Assembly: GCA_910588095.1 (NCBI GenBank)
Contig: CAJUQH010000002.1
Location: 1-64,000, forward strand
Reading direction: 5' to 3'
Length of the DNA: 64,000 nucleotides
Source of the DNA: an uncultured Eggerthellaceae bacterium
Lineage (GTDB): Bacteria; Actinomycetota; Coriobacteriia; Coriobacteriales; Eggerthellaceae
The position numbers were made by a program, and so were the translations under genes. This document shows, piece after piece, positions 1-9,874 of this stretch (positions are counted from its first letter, which is position 1; each line of letters opens with the position of its first letter). The notes under the pieces are model-generated. The model was not told the DNA's origin and did no database searches. It was given only the letters and a program-made list of their open reading frames with translations.

Positions 1-354
1 CGACTCGCTGTTGCCCCTTCAGGGTGTTCTCGTCCCTGAAGCTGTTCTCGAAAAAACGAGGAGGGCATCCACCACAGTTCGCCAGAACGCAAGATTACAC
101 AAAATTCCGAATTCACATCGAAACAAGAAATCCTGAAAGGCAGATGCCCTCTTCATACCTTGTTACGATGCAAAACGCTCGGTGCGACTTATTCGGTTTT
201 GCGTAATCTCCCTCGGAAGGGAATCACGTTCTGGCAGCTGTGAGTTTAGCAAGCCAGGACGCACCATGCAAGCAAGGGATTTGGAGGAATGGTAGATTCG
301 CAGATAGAGCGCCCGAATGCGGGGCGAAGCACGGCCATGCCCGAACCGGCGGCG
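1..354. other. Intergenic region at left edge, no supported gene
   Basis: No open frame here has both a convincing start and a protein-like sequence. The region is less GC-rich than the flanking genes. It contains a perfect 8-bp inverted repeat around 18-42 (CTTCAGGG / CCCTGAAG, 9-nt loop), followed by a short TCG-A6-CGA hairpin near 48-59 that on the minus strand would be followed by no long T-run. These structures may belong to a transcript ending at the window edge. Confidence 0.4.
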
Positions 355-1158
355 CTAGCGCAGCAGGGCCAGCTCGGCCTCGTCGAGCTCGCGCCACTGC
401 CCCCGCGGCAAGCTGCCCAACTCAAGGCCGCCCACCGAGGCGCGGTGCAGCGCCAACACAGGATGGCCCACCGCCTCGAGCATGCGGCGTACCTGGCGCT
501 TGCGGCCCTCGAACAAGCCCACCTGCAGCACGGCGGCGTCGCGGCGCTGCTGGTCGCGCGACTGCCCTTTGAGGTGGCGGCCCGACCAGCCGCTGGCCCC
601 TTCCTCCTCGCCGATAGCCGCCAAAGCAGCGTCCCGCGCTGCGCCTTCGAGCACGTCCACCTCGGCCGGGGCCGTCAGCCCATCGTCGAGCTGAATGCCC
701 CGGCGCAGCGCCGCAGTGCTGTCGGCCGAAAGCGCGCCCTCCACCAGAGCCAGGTAGCGCTTGCGCACATGGGTGCGCGGGTGCAGCAGCGCGTGGCCCA
801 GGTCGCCATCGGTGGAGAACAGCAGCAGCCCCGTGGTGTCGGCATCCAGCCGCCCGATGGGGTACAGCCCCGGCACGTCGGGCACCAGCTCGGCCACGCA
901 GGGGCGCCCTTGCGGGTCGTCCATGGTGGTCACGTAGCCAGCGGGCTTGTGCAGCATCAGCGTGACGGACTGCTCAGGCAGCGCGACCGGATCGCCATCC
1001 ACCGCCACCGCATCGGCCGCCGGGTCCACCTTGGTGCCCAGCACGGTGACCACGTGCCCGTTCACCGCCACGCGGCCAGCGGCTATGAGCTCCTCGGAAT
1101 GGCGGCGCGATGCCACGCCAGCCCGGGCGAGGAACTTCTGGAGTCTCATCTCATTCAT
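355..1158 (-). CDS. Pseudouridine synthase, RluB/RsuA family
   Basis: This enzyme isomerises a specific uridine to pseudouridine in rRNA, probably 23S (RluB-like). The N-terminus is an S4 RNA-binding domain (RLQKFLARAGVASRR, residues about 5-19). The catalytic motif GRLDADTTGLLL follows, with the catalytic Asp at about residue 105. Length is 267 aa, normal for the family. I chose the ATG at 1158 because GGGAAG lies about 9 nt upstream. The GTG at 1188 has no ribosome site, and a further ATG lies at 1149. It is the last gene of the scpA-scpB-rluB order that is common in Gram-positive bacteria. The exact target uridine cannot be told from the sequence. Confidence 0.9.
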   Translation of the reverse strand: MNEMRLQKFLARAGVASRRHSEELIAAGRVAVNGHVVTVLGTKVDPAADAVAVDGDPVALPEQSVTLMLHKPAGYVTTMDDPQGRPCVAELVPDVPGLYPIGRLDADTTGLLLFSTDGDLGHALLHPRTHVRKRYLALVEGALSADSTAALRRGIQLDDGLTAPAEVDVLEGAARDAALAAIGEEEGASGWSGRHLKGQSRDQQRRDAAVLQVGLFEGRKRQVRRMLEAVGHPVLALHRASVGGLELGSLPRGQWRELDEAELALLR

Positions 1159-1231
1159 GCACGCATTCTTCCCACAGGCTGCCACCAAGGCAGCAGGAGC
1201 GCTCAGGGTGCGTCAGCAAAAGCGGAACACC

Positions 1232-2158
1232 CTACTCGTCCTCGGTCTCGAACGTCAAGCTGTCGAAGTCTATCTTGTCCACTACGCCCAGCGTCGATGC
1301 GATGGCCCGCGCGAACATGGAATCGCTCGGCCGCGGCGCGGGCAAGCCCTCGTAGGCCGCCTCTTCCCTGCTGCCAGCCACCACGGTGCCGTCGGTGCGG
1401 TGCCCGAGCGCCGCCGCCAGCGCGTCGCTTGCCTGGGCCTTCACGCCTGCCTCGGCCTCGGCCCCTGCCAAGGCGGCCTGCTCGGCATCCAGCGAGTCGG
1501 TGAACTCGTCGATACCGTAGGCCAGCTCCTCGGCCAGCAGCCGAGCCTGCTCATCGGTCACCGCCACATCGGCCTGGGCGGCGCTCAGGCGCTCGGTTAT
1601 GAGGCGACGCGTCTCCTCGTCGGGGGCGAAGTCGGCCACGTTCGGCAGCTGCTTCACCGACTTCAAGCCGAACTTCTCCAAGAAGCCGCGGGTGGTGCCG
1701 TACAGCGTGGGGTTGCCCGGCGCGTCAGAGGTGCCCACCTCGCGCACGAGGCCCTTCTCTATGAGCGAGCTCAGCGAGCTGTCGGAGTTCACGCCGCGCA
1801 CCGACGCCACGCCGGCGCGGGTGGTGGGCTGCGTGTAGGCCACGATGGCCAGCGTCTCCATGGCCGCCGCCGAGAGCTTGCGCGTGTCCCAGCTCAGCAC
1901 GTACTTCTCTATGAGCTCGTGGAACTCCGGCGCCGTGAACAGCCGCCAGCCACCCGCCACCTCGGCCAGGCGCACACCGGCGCCCTGCCCTTCGAGCCGC
2001 TCGCGCAGCGCCACGAGCGCGCGCTCCACCTCGGCCGACTCGCATTCCACCATCTCGGCCAGGGCCAACGTGCCCACCGGCTCGTCGGTCACGAACAGCA
2101 GCGCCTCCAGCGCGCCTTCCAGCTGGCTCTCCTCCAGACCCTCGAACATGGGCCTCAC
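1232..2158 (-). CDS. scpB: Segregation and condensation protein B
   Basis: ScpB is the winged-helix (kite) subunit that dimerises on the ScpA kleisin and regulates the SMC condensin-like ring in chromosome segregation. The 308-aa product has the family N-terminus (LEGALEALLFVTDEPV) and the conserved stretch around ETLAIVAYTQPTTRAGV. A long acidic, alanine-rich C-terminal tail of roughly 100 residues goes beyond the usual family core of about 190. Its start overlaps the scpA stop by 4 nt (ATGA), so translation is probably coupled. Confidence 0.92.
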   Translation of the reverse strand: MRPMFEGLEESQLEGALEALLFVTDEPVGTLALAEMVECESAEVERALVALRERLEGQGAGVRLAEVAGGWRLFTAPEFHELIEKYVLSWDTRKLSAAAMETLAIVAYTQPTTRAGVASVRGVNSDSSLSSLIEKGLVREVGTSDAPGNPTLYGTTRGFLEKFGLKSVKQLPNVADFAPDEETRRLITERLSAAQADVAVTDEQARLLAEELAYGIDEFTDSLDAEQAALAGAEAEAGVKAQASDALAAALGHRTDGTVVAGSREEAAYEGLPAPRPSDSMFARAIASTLGVVDKIDFDSLTFETEDE

Positions 2159-2949
2159 TCTCCTTCGATGACGGAATCAATGGCATCCTCGCCCACGAGC
2201 ATCAGCTCGCCGGAGCCTTCGATGAAGTCTATGCTTATGTCGCCGAACGACTCGGGCTGGCGCACATCTATCATGCGGCGCTTGTACAGCTCGAGTATGG
2301 CCAGGAACGACACGATGACCAGCGACGGCTCGCGAGTGCTGCCCAGCAGCTGCGAGAATGTCAGGTGCTTCTCGGCGCTGATGCGCTTGTGGATGGAGCG
2401 CACGTACACCTCCACCGGGATGGGCTTGGCGGCGATGTGCTCCGATTCCAGCAGAAACACCTCGCGCCGTGCCAGCGCCGCGGCCGCCACGCCCGCCAGG
2501 TCGTCCAGCGTCGTGCCGCGCAGGAAATCGGGCATGAGCCCCAGGAACTGCGCATCGGGGCCGAAGGGCCGCCCGTGCATGCGCCCCTGCATGAGGTAGC
2601 GCGCGTACAGCTCCTCCGAGGCGTTCTTGTACTGCTTGTAGGCTATCAAGCGCTCCACCAGCATGTCGCGCGCCTGGCTGGCATCCAGCTCAGCTATCTC
2701 CTCATCGAGGTCGTCGCGCTTGCGCGGGATGAGGCTCGCCGCCTTTATCTCCAGCAGCGTGGTGGCCACCAGCAGGAAGTCCGACGCCACGTCCAGGTCG
2801 AGGTTGCCCATGCGCGACACCTCGGCCAGGTACTGGTCGGCTATCTCGGTGATGGATATGGCGCCGATGTCCACCTTCTGACGGCTGACCAGGTACAGCA
2901 GCAGGTCGAAGGGGCCTTCGAAGCTTTGTATGCGCACGTTGTAGGACAC
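2155..2949 (-). CDS. scpA: Segregation and condensation protein A (kleisin)
   Basis: ScpA bridges the two SMC heads and binds ScpB in the bacterial condensin. The 264-aa protein opens with the diagnostic SFEGPFDLLLYLVSRQKVDI motif and ends with the C-terminal winged-helix segment (FLAILELYKRRMIDV). It is ordinary in length. It lies 36 nt downstream of the M50 protease gene and overlaps scpB by 4 nt, so the three are probably cotranscribed. Confidence 0.95.
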   Translation of the reverse strand: MSYNVRIQSFEGPFDLLLYLVSRQKVDIGAISITEIADQYLAEVSRMGNLDLDVASDFLLVATTLLEIKAASLIPRKRDDLDEEIAELDASQARDMLVERLIAYKQYKNASEELYARYLMQGRMHGRPFGPDAQFLGLMPDFLRGTTLDDLAGVAAAALARREVFLLESEHIAAKPIPVEVYVRSIHKRISAEKHLTFSQLLGSTREPSLVIVSFLAILELYKRRMIDVRQPESFGDISIDFIEGSGELMLVGEDAIDSVIEGE

Positions 2950-2985
2950 AGGCAGGTTCGCTTTCGCTCTGACGTCAACCGTCTT

Positions 2986-3669
2986 CTAGGATATGCGGAA
3001 CGGGAACATGAGGTTGCCCAGGTTGCCCGCCGTGAGGTCGAGGTACCACGAGAACGGGTTGAACCCGAACACGTAGGGGAAGAACACCATGGCGATCATG
3101 AACACCGGGAACGCGTACTGCTGGATGGCGTAGTAGCGCGGCAGGTGCTTCTTCGGCAGCAGCAGCGCGAAGATGGACGAGCCGTCCAGCGGCGGTATGG
3201 GCAGCAGGTTGAAGAACATGAGGTACAGGTTCACCAGGGCGAACATGGGCAGGAACATGGTGTAGAAGATGGCGAACAGCTCGCTTTCGCGCACGAGAGG
3301 CACGGCGATGCCGTAGAGCGCCCACGCCACGATGGCCGCCAGCGCGGCCAGGGCCAGGTTGGCCAGCGGGCCGGCGATGCCGGTTATGAAGTCGCCCTTG
3401 CGGGCGTCCTTGAAGTAGCGCGGGTTGTAGGGCACCGGCTTGGCGTAGCCGAAGATGGGCCAGTGCATGACCATGAGCATGAGCGGCAGGATGACCGTGC
3501 CGAAGGGGTCTATGTGCTTGATCGGGTTGAGCGACAGGCGCCCCTGGCGCTTGGCCGTGGGGTCGCCCAGCTTGTAGGCCGCGAAGCCGTGGGCCACCTC
3601 ATGCAGCGTGAGGGCCACGGCGAAGCTCAGCACCGAGCAGATGATATAGGCGAGGTAGTCGATGTCCAT
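2986..3669 (-). CDS. Site-2-protease-like M50 zinc metalloprotease, membrane
   Basis: This is a polytopic membrane protein with the zinc-binding HEVAH motif at residues 23-27 inside the first hydrophobic helix. A second metal-ligand motif, NLLPIPPLDGS, lies near residue 155-165; both are hallmarks of rhomboid-sized M50 proteases. It is predicted to cut within membranes; the substrate is unknown. At 227 aa it has the compact form lacking a PDZ domain. I start at the ATG at 3669 (MDIDYL), because residues upstream of it are low-complexity frame read-through. There is no clear Shine-Dalgarno before this ATG. The position between an ABC-F gene and scpA is a common actinobacterial arrangement. Confidence 0.88.
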   Translation of the reverse strand: MDIDYLAYIICSVLSFAVALTLHEVAHGFAAYKLGDPTAKRQGRLSLNPIKHIDPFGTVILPLMLMVMHWPIFGYAKPVPYNPRYFKDARKGDFITGIAGPLANLALAALAAIVAWALYGIAVPLVRESELFAIFYTMFLPMFALVNLYLMFFNLLPIPPLDGSSIFALLLPKKHLPRYYAIQQYAFPVFMIAMVFFPYVFGFNPFSWYLDLTAGNLGNLMFPFRIS

Positions 3670-3709
3670 AAGGTGATAGTTTACACGAGGGCGCGCGGGT
3701 CCATGCCGC

Positions 3710-5758
<2,049 letters not shown>

Positions 5759-5810
5759 GGGCAGGGCCTTCTCGTCAGGGAGCGCAGAGGGGGGCTAGCA
5801 GGGGCGGCCG

Positions 5811-6869
5811 CTAGTACACCATCCCCATGGCCTCGCGCACCTCGGCCAGCGTGGCCTCCGCCACCTCGTTGGCCTTCGCGTTGCCCGCAGCCAGCACCTC
5901 GCGCACGTAATCGGGCTTGGCGGCCAGCTCCTCGCGGCGCGAGCGGATGGGCGCCAGGTACTCGTTGACCGATTCGGTCACGTAGCGCTTCAGCGCGCCA
6001 GACCCCTCGTTGCCTATCTCGGCGGCGATGTCCTCGGGTTCGCGGCCCGTCACCAGCCCGGCGGTGGTCAGCAGCGCCGACACGCCCGGCCGGTTGTCGG
6101 GGTCGAAGGTGATCATGCGCTCGGAGTCGGTCTGCGACTTCTTGATGAGCTTCGCCGTCTCCTCGGCCGTGGCCGACAGGCTTATGGCGTTGCCGTAGCT
6201 CTTGGACATCTTGCGGCCGTCCAGGCCGGGGATGAGCACGCTCTCGGTCAGCAGGCCCACCGGCTCGGGGAACACGGGCGCGTAGCGGTCGTTGAAGCGG
6301 CGCGCTATCTGGCGCGTCTGCTCTATGTGGGGCAGCTGGTCCTTCCCCACCGGCACGATGTTGCCCTTGCAGAACAGGATGTCGCACGCCTGATGCACCG
6401 GGTAGGTGAGCAGCAGCCCCGTGAGCGCGTGGCCCGACGCCTCCTGCTCGTCCTTCACCGTGGGGTTGCGCAGCAGCTCGGCCTCGCTCACCAGCGAAAG
6501 GAACGGCAGCATGAGCTGGTTCAGGGCGGGCACGGCCGAATGCGTGAAGATGACCGTGCGCTCGGGGTCGATGCCGCAGGCCAGGTAGTCGATGACCATG
6601 TTGTGCACGTTGTCGGCGATGTGCTCGGTGGTGTCGCGGTCGGTTATCACCTGGTAGTCGGCGACGACGATGTAGGGCACCACGCCCGCATCCTGCAGCT
6701 TCACGCGCTCGACGATGGTGCCGAAGTAATGGCCCAGGTGCAGGCGGCCGGTGGGGCGGTCGCCCGTGAGCATCGTGTAGGAGCCCGGGCGCTCGGCCAG
6801 GCCGGCCTTCACCTCGTCGCTCATCTTCTTCTGCGCGAGGAACGTGTCGCTGTCGTGACCGCTGGCCAT
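5811..6869 (-). CDS. trpS: Tryptophan-tRNA ligase
   Basis: A class I aminoacyl-tRNA synthetase that charges tRNA-Trp. It has the HIGH-type motif LHLGHYFG near residue 42 and a perfect KMSKS near 220. The 352-aa length is normal. The ATG at 6869 (MASGHDSD) is preceded by GAAAGGGG at good spacing; the frame continues upstream into the tRNA-Val gene but that is not coding. It leads the minus-strand block trpS / ABC-F / M50 protease / scpAB / rluB. Confidence 0.95.
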   Translation of the reverse strand: MASGHDSDTFLAQKKMSDEVKAGLAERPGSYTMLTGDRPTGRLHLGHYFGTIVERVKLQDAGVVPYIVVADYQVITDRDTTEHIADNVHNMVIDYLACGIDPERTVIFTHSAVPALNQLMLPFLSLVSEAELLRNPTVKDEQEASGHALTGLLLTYPVHQACDILFCKGNIVPVGKDQLPHIEQTRQIARRFNDRYAPVFPEPVGLLTESVLIPGLDGRKMSKSYGNAISLSATAEETAKLIKKSQTDSERMITFDPDNRPGVSALLTTAGLVTGREPEDIAAEIGNEGSGALKRYVTESVNEYLAPIRSRREELAAKPDYVREVLAAGNAKANEVAEATLAEVREAMGMVY

Positions 6870-6960
6870 CGAGGTGCCCCTTTCTCCGGTGTTGCCGCGC
6901 CGGTGCGCGGCCATTGAAAAAGGGGCCAGAGGCTTTCGCTCTCTGACCCCCTGAGTGTCA

Positions 6961-7035
6961 TGGTGGTCGCTACAGGATTTGAACCTGTGACCCCCGCCGT
7001 GTGAAGGCGATGCTCTCCCGCTGAGCCAAGCGACC
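6961..7035 (-). tRNA. tRNA-Val(CAC)
   Basis: The minus strand folds as a complete cloverleaf. The acceptor GGTCGCT pairs with AGCGACC, followed by A73 and an encoded CCA. The anticodon loop TTCACAC gives CAC, and the T arm contains GGTTCAAATCC. A TACAAT -10 element lies 15 nt upstream. Confidence 0.95.
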
Positions 7036-7049
7036 ATTTCAGCTTTGCT

Positions 7050-7055
7050 ATTGTA
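7050..7055 (-). promoter_or_regulatory. -10 element for tRNA-Val
   Basis: The minus strand reads TACAAT here, 15 nt upstream of the mature tRNA 5' end. The same hexamer precedes tRNA-Lys, trxA, prfA and pit in this window. Confidence 0.55.
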
Positions 7056-7110
7056 ACCGCAAAGCCTTGCGGAATGCAAGACGCTATTCCGCAAGCAACC
7101 TGAAACGAGG

Positions 7111-7185
7111 TGGTGGGCCCAGCAGGACTCGAACCTGCAACCAAGGGATTATGAGTCCCCTGCTCCGCCATTGAGCTATGGGCCC
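7111..7185 (-). tRNA. tRNA with CAT anticodon (Ile2 or elongator Met)
   Basis: The cloverleaf has acceptor GGGCCCA/TGGGCCC, an encoded CCA and the anticodon loop CTCATAA. A CAT anticodon fits either elongator tRNA-Met or tRNA-Ile2, whose C34 is changed to lysidine by TilS. The two share this loop, so I cannot separate them by eye. The standard acceptor 1-72 pair argues against an initiator tRNA. Confidence 0.9.
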
Positions 7186-7227
7186 GACTGATAAAAAGGG
7201 GCAGTGAGCCTGCCCCTTCCTCATTCC

Positions 7228-7303
7228 TGGTGCGCCATGAAGGACTCGAACCTTCGACCTTGGGATTAAGAGTCCCCTGCTCTACCAACTAAGCTAATGG
7301 CGC
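7228..7303 (-). tRNA. tRNA-Lys(CTT)
   Basis: The acceptor is GCGCCAT/ATGGCGC with A73 and an encoded CCA. The anticodon stem GGGGA/TCCCA flanks the loop CTCTTAA, giving anticodon CTT. The T arm contains GGTTCGAGTCC. Confidence 0.94.
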
Positions 7304-7316
7304 GAAACGCTTTGCT

Positions 7317-7322
7317 ATTGTA
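7317..7322 (-). promoter_or_regulatory. -10 element for tRNA-Lys
   Basis: TACAAT on the minus strand, 14 nt upstream of the tRNA-Lys 5' end, in the same local context (TACAATAGCAAAG) as the tRNA-Val promoter. Confidence 0.5.
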
Positions 7323-7373
7323 GACGAACCGCCCAAAGGGCGCAAGCCGCAATTTCAAGCGTCTGGGCGCTCG

Positions 7374-7451
7374 TGGGGTGGCTAATCGGACTCGAACCGA
7401 CGACCTCCAGAGCCACAATCTGGCGTTCTAGCCAACTGAACTATAGCCACC
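7374..7451 (-). tRNA. tRNA-His(GTG)
   Basis: A cloverleaf with anticodon loop TTGTGGC (GTG). It carries the histidine identity pair: an extra encoded G at position -1 (complement of 7451) opposite C73 (7377). CCA is encoded. Confidence 0.95.
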
Positions 7452-7468
7452 GTAAAGCGCAAGGCAGA

Positions 7469-7474
7469 ATTATA
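7469..7474 (-). promoter_or_regulatory. -10 element for tRNA-His
   Basis: TATAAT on the minus strand, 18 nt upstream of the tRNA-His 5' end. Confidence 0.5.
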
Positions 7475-7682
7475 CGTGTGCTGCGCCGCTCGCGCAAGGG
7501 GGCAAAACCGTGGCGGCGCCGCGGCACGTCGAACGGCCAGGTGGGCGCCGGGGCTTGGGCCCTCACGCCAGTTTCTGAAGATGCTATGGCAAAGCCATCC
7601 TACGGAAACGCCGCCCGCGCGCCCCTTGCTAATATCTTCTCAAGGAGAAGCCCGCTTATATATACGGAAGGCGTCCGAGTCC

Positions 7683-9731
7683 GTGGAAACCATCACGCTT
7701 GCTTTGCTGCTGCTGGCCGCCGTGCTGCTGTCGTCCATCATCGACCAGCTGGTGCCGCGCATATCGCTGCCGCTCGTCCAGATCGTCATCGGCATCATCA
7801 TAGCCGTGGGGGCTGGCAGCGCCGTGCACATCGAGCTCGACCCCGAGATATTCCTCGTGCTGTTCATCGCGCCGCTGCTGTTCGATGAGGCCAAGAACGC
7901 CGACAAGGCCAAGCTCTGGCGCGACCGCAAGCCCATCCTGTCGCTGGCAATCGGGCTGGTGGTGGCCACGACGCTCATCATCGGGTTCTCGGTGCATGCG
8001 GTCATCCCCTCCATCCCGCTGGCGGCCGCCTTCGCCCTGGGCGCGGCGCTGGGCCCCACCGACGCCGTGGCCGTGTCTTCGCTGTCGAAGCAGATCGACA
8101 TCCCCGAGCGGCAGAAGAGCCTGCTCAAGGGCGAGTTGCTGCTCAACGACGCGTCGGGCATTGTGTCGTTCCAGTTCGCGCTTGCCGCCTGCATCACCGG
8201 AACCTTCAGCCTCATGGGCGCATCGGTGAACTTCCTCGTTGAGTTCGTGGGCGGGCTGCTGTTCGGCGCGGCGTTCGGCCTGGCAGCCAACTGGATCGTG
8301 CGCAAGGCGCGCGACATCGGGGTGGAGAACACGACGTTCCACGTGCTGTTCGAGGTGTTCACGCCGCTCATCGTGTACCTGGCGGCCCAGGCCTTCCACG
8401 TGAGCGGCATCATCGCCGTGGTGGTGGCTGGGCTCATGAACGTCATATCGCCGCGGGCCATCGGGCCTTCCATCGCGCGCATGAACATCGTGTCGTCGAG
8501 CGTGTGGCGCGTGGTGTCCTTCGCGCTGAACGGCATCGTGTTCGTGCTGCTGGGCACGCAGCTTCCCACAGCCATGCGCCACACCTGGGACGACATATCC
8601 ATCAACAACGTGACGCTGATAGGCTGCATGGTCGCGCTCACCGCCCTTCTGCTGCTCATCCGCTTCGTGTGGGTGATGTGCATGGAGCGCGTGCACGTGC
8701 GCAGCCGCACCGAAGACCCGCATCTGCGGCGCAGCGACGTGCGCGAGGCGCTCATAACCACCCTGTGCGGCGCCAAGGGCACCATCACGCTGTCCATCCT
8801 GTTCACCATTCCGGTGTACATGTCCTACACGCCGCTCGTGCGCTTCCCCCAGCGCGAGCTCATCATCTTCCTGGCGTGCGGCGTCATCGTGTGCACGCTG
8901 CTGATAGCCACGTTCGTGGTGCCGCTCATCGCGCCGAAGGCGAGCAAGGAGCGCGCTGAGGTGGAGCAGCAGGCGCGCGACGTCGACACCATGATCCAGA
9001 TAATGCGCGACGTCATCGAGAACCTGACGGCGCACATGACCCGCGAGAACCGCCGCGCCACCCAGATAGTCATCAAGTCCTACAACGACCGCATCGCCCG
9101 CATCAAGGAGACGAACGGCATCGAGGAAGAGGACGACGACAACGTCGAGCTGCGGGTGCAGGTGCTCGAGCTCGAGCAGGAGCGCGTGCTGGAGCTGGTG
9201 GAGGAGGACAAGGTGTCGGGGCTGGTGGGCTACCAGTACCTGGCGCGCCTCGAGCGCATCGAGCGGCTGCTCAAGCACGGCAAGGGGCGCTTCTCCCCCG
9301 CCCGACTCATGATGCGGCTGCGCGTGCTGTTCCGCCGCGGGCTGTTCAGCGTGACGCAGAAGCTGCCTGACAGCGGCGTGACCGCCCAGGCCGAGGAGAT
9401 GCGCATGCTCCAGATAGAGGCCGAGACCTACGCCATCGGCTACCTGGAGGCCATGACCGCCAACCCCGATGCCGACACCCCCACCGAGGACGCTGCGGCC
9501 CTGCTGCTGGAATACCAGCGCAGCGTTGCCATGCTGCGCTCGTCCATGCCCAGCGTGACCAGCACCATCCGCGCGGCCGACCGCACCGAGGACATAAAGC
9601 GCTTCGCCTATGCCTGCGAGCTCGAGCAGATACAGGAAGCCTACGAGGAGGAGCGGCTGAGCCGCCCGGCTGCCCGCTACATGCGCGAGAACGTGTTCCT
9701 CATGCAGCTGGACCTGAACGACGCCATCTAG
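7683..9731 (+). CDS. Na+/H+ antiporter, CPA1/NhaP type
   Basis: A monovalent cation:proton antiporter of the cytoplasmic membrane. About the first 430 residues form 11-12 hydrophobic helices. They include the LFIAPLLFDEAKNAD and GAALGPTDAVAVSSL segments; the latter holds the conserved TDAVA/ND-type ion-site region, followed by LLNDASGIVSFQ. Roughly 240 residues of cytosolic, charged, partly coiled-coil C-terminus follow. Length is 682 aa from the GTG at 7683, which has GGAAG 12 nt upstream. A perfect AAGGAG at 7642 lacks a usable start at proper spacing. It is one of the few plus-strand genes here and faces away from the tRNA cluster. Confidence 0.88.
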   Translation: METITLALLLLAAVLLSSIIDQLVPRISLPLVQIVIGIIIAVGAGSAVHIELDPEIFLVLFIAPLLFDEAKNADKAKLWRDRKPILSLAIGLVVATTLIIGFSVHAVIPSIPLAAAFALGAALGPTDAVAVSSLSKQIDIPERQKSLLKGELLLNDASGIVSFQFALAACITGTFSLMGASVNFLVEFVGGLLFGAAFGLAANWIVRKARDIGVENTTFHVLFEVFTPLIVYLAAQAFHVSGIIAVVVAGLMNVISPRAIGPSIARMNIVSSSVWRVVSFALNGIVFVLLGTQLPTAMRHTWDDISINNVTLIGCMVALTALLLLIRFVWVMCMERVHVRSRTEDPHLRRSDVREALITTLCGAKGTITLSILFTIPVYMSYTPLVRFPQRELIIFLACGVIVCTLLIATFVVPLIAPKASKERAEVEQQARDVDTMIQIMRDVIENLTAHMTRENRRATQIVIKSYNDRIARIKETNGIEEEDDDNVELRVQVLELEQERVLELVEEDKVSGLVGYQYLARLERIERLLKHGKGRFSPARLMMRLRVLFRRGLFSVTQKLPDSGVTAQAEEMRMLQIEAETYAIGYLEAMTANPDADTPTEDAAALLLEYQRSVAMLRSSMPSVTSTIRAADRTEDIKRFAYACELEQIQEAYEEERLSRPAARYMRENVFLMQLDLNDAI

Positions 9732-9785
9732 CCTTGCCTGCGCCGCCTTCGCGACAGCGCGCGCCAGGCTATCATCTCGCTGTTG

Positions 9786-9819
9786 CAAAAAAAGAAGGCC
9801 CCAGATGGGGCCTTCCTGC
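9786..9819 (-). terminator. Rho-independent terminator of argS
   Basis: A perfect 9-bp GAAGGCCCC/GGGGCCTTC stem with a 4-nt loop. On the minus strand it is followed by a run of eight T residues (complement of the A-run at about 9786-9794). It lies about 60 nt past the argS stop. Confidence 0.85.
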
Positions 9820-9874
9820 ATAGCAGAGGAGAATCAGGGCACTTGTCATCTAGCGAGGTCAGCTAGCGCGCTGC

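Noticed and set aside
24..206. A 60-codon plus-strand frame at the left edge
   Set aside because: It has no ribosome site and no protein-like features, and it overlaps hairpin structures.
7111..7185. Initiator tRNA-fMet for the CAT-anticodon tRNA
   Set aside because: The first acceptor pair G1-C72 is normal, and the anticodon stem lacks the three consecutive G-C pairs expected of an initiator at the loop end.
7656..9821. A 700-codon open frame antisense to the Na+/H+ antiporter
   Set aside because: It is a shadow frame of GC-rich coding DNA: rich in His, Gln, Arg and Glu, with no recognisable motif, while the plus-strand frame encodes a clear CPA1 antiporter. The same applies to long antisense frames over dxs, ahcY, accC, ABC-F and the carboxyltransferase.
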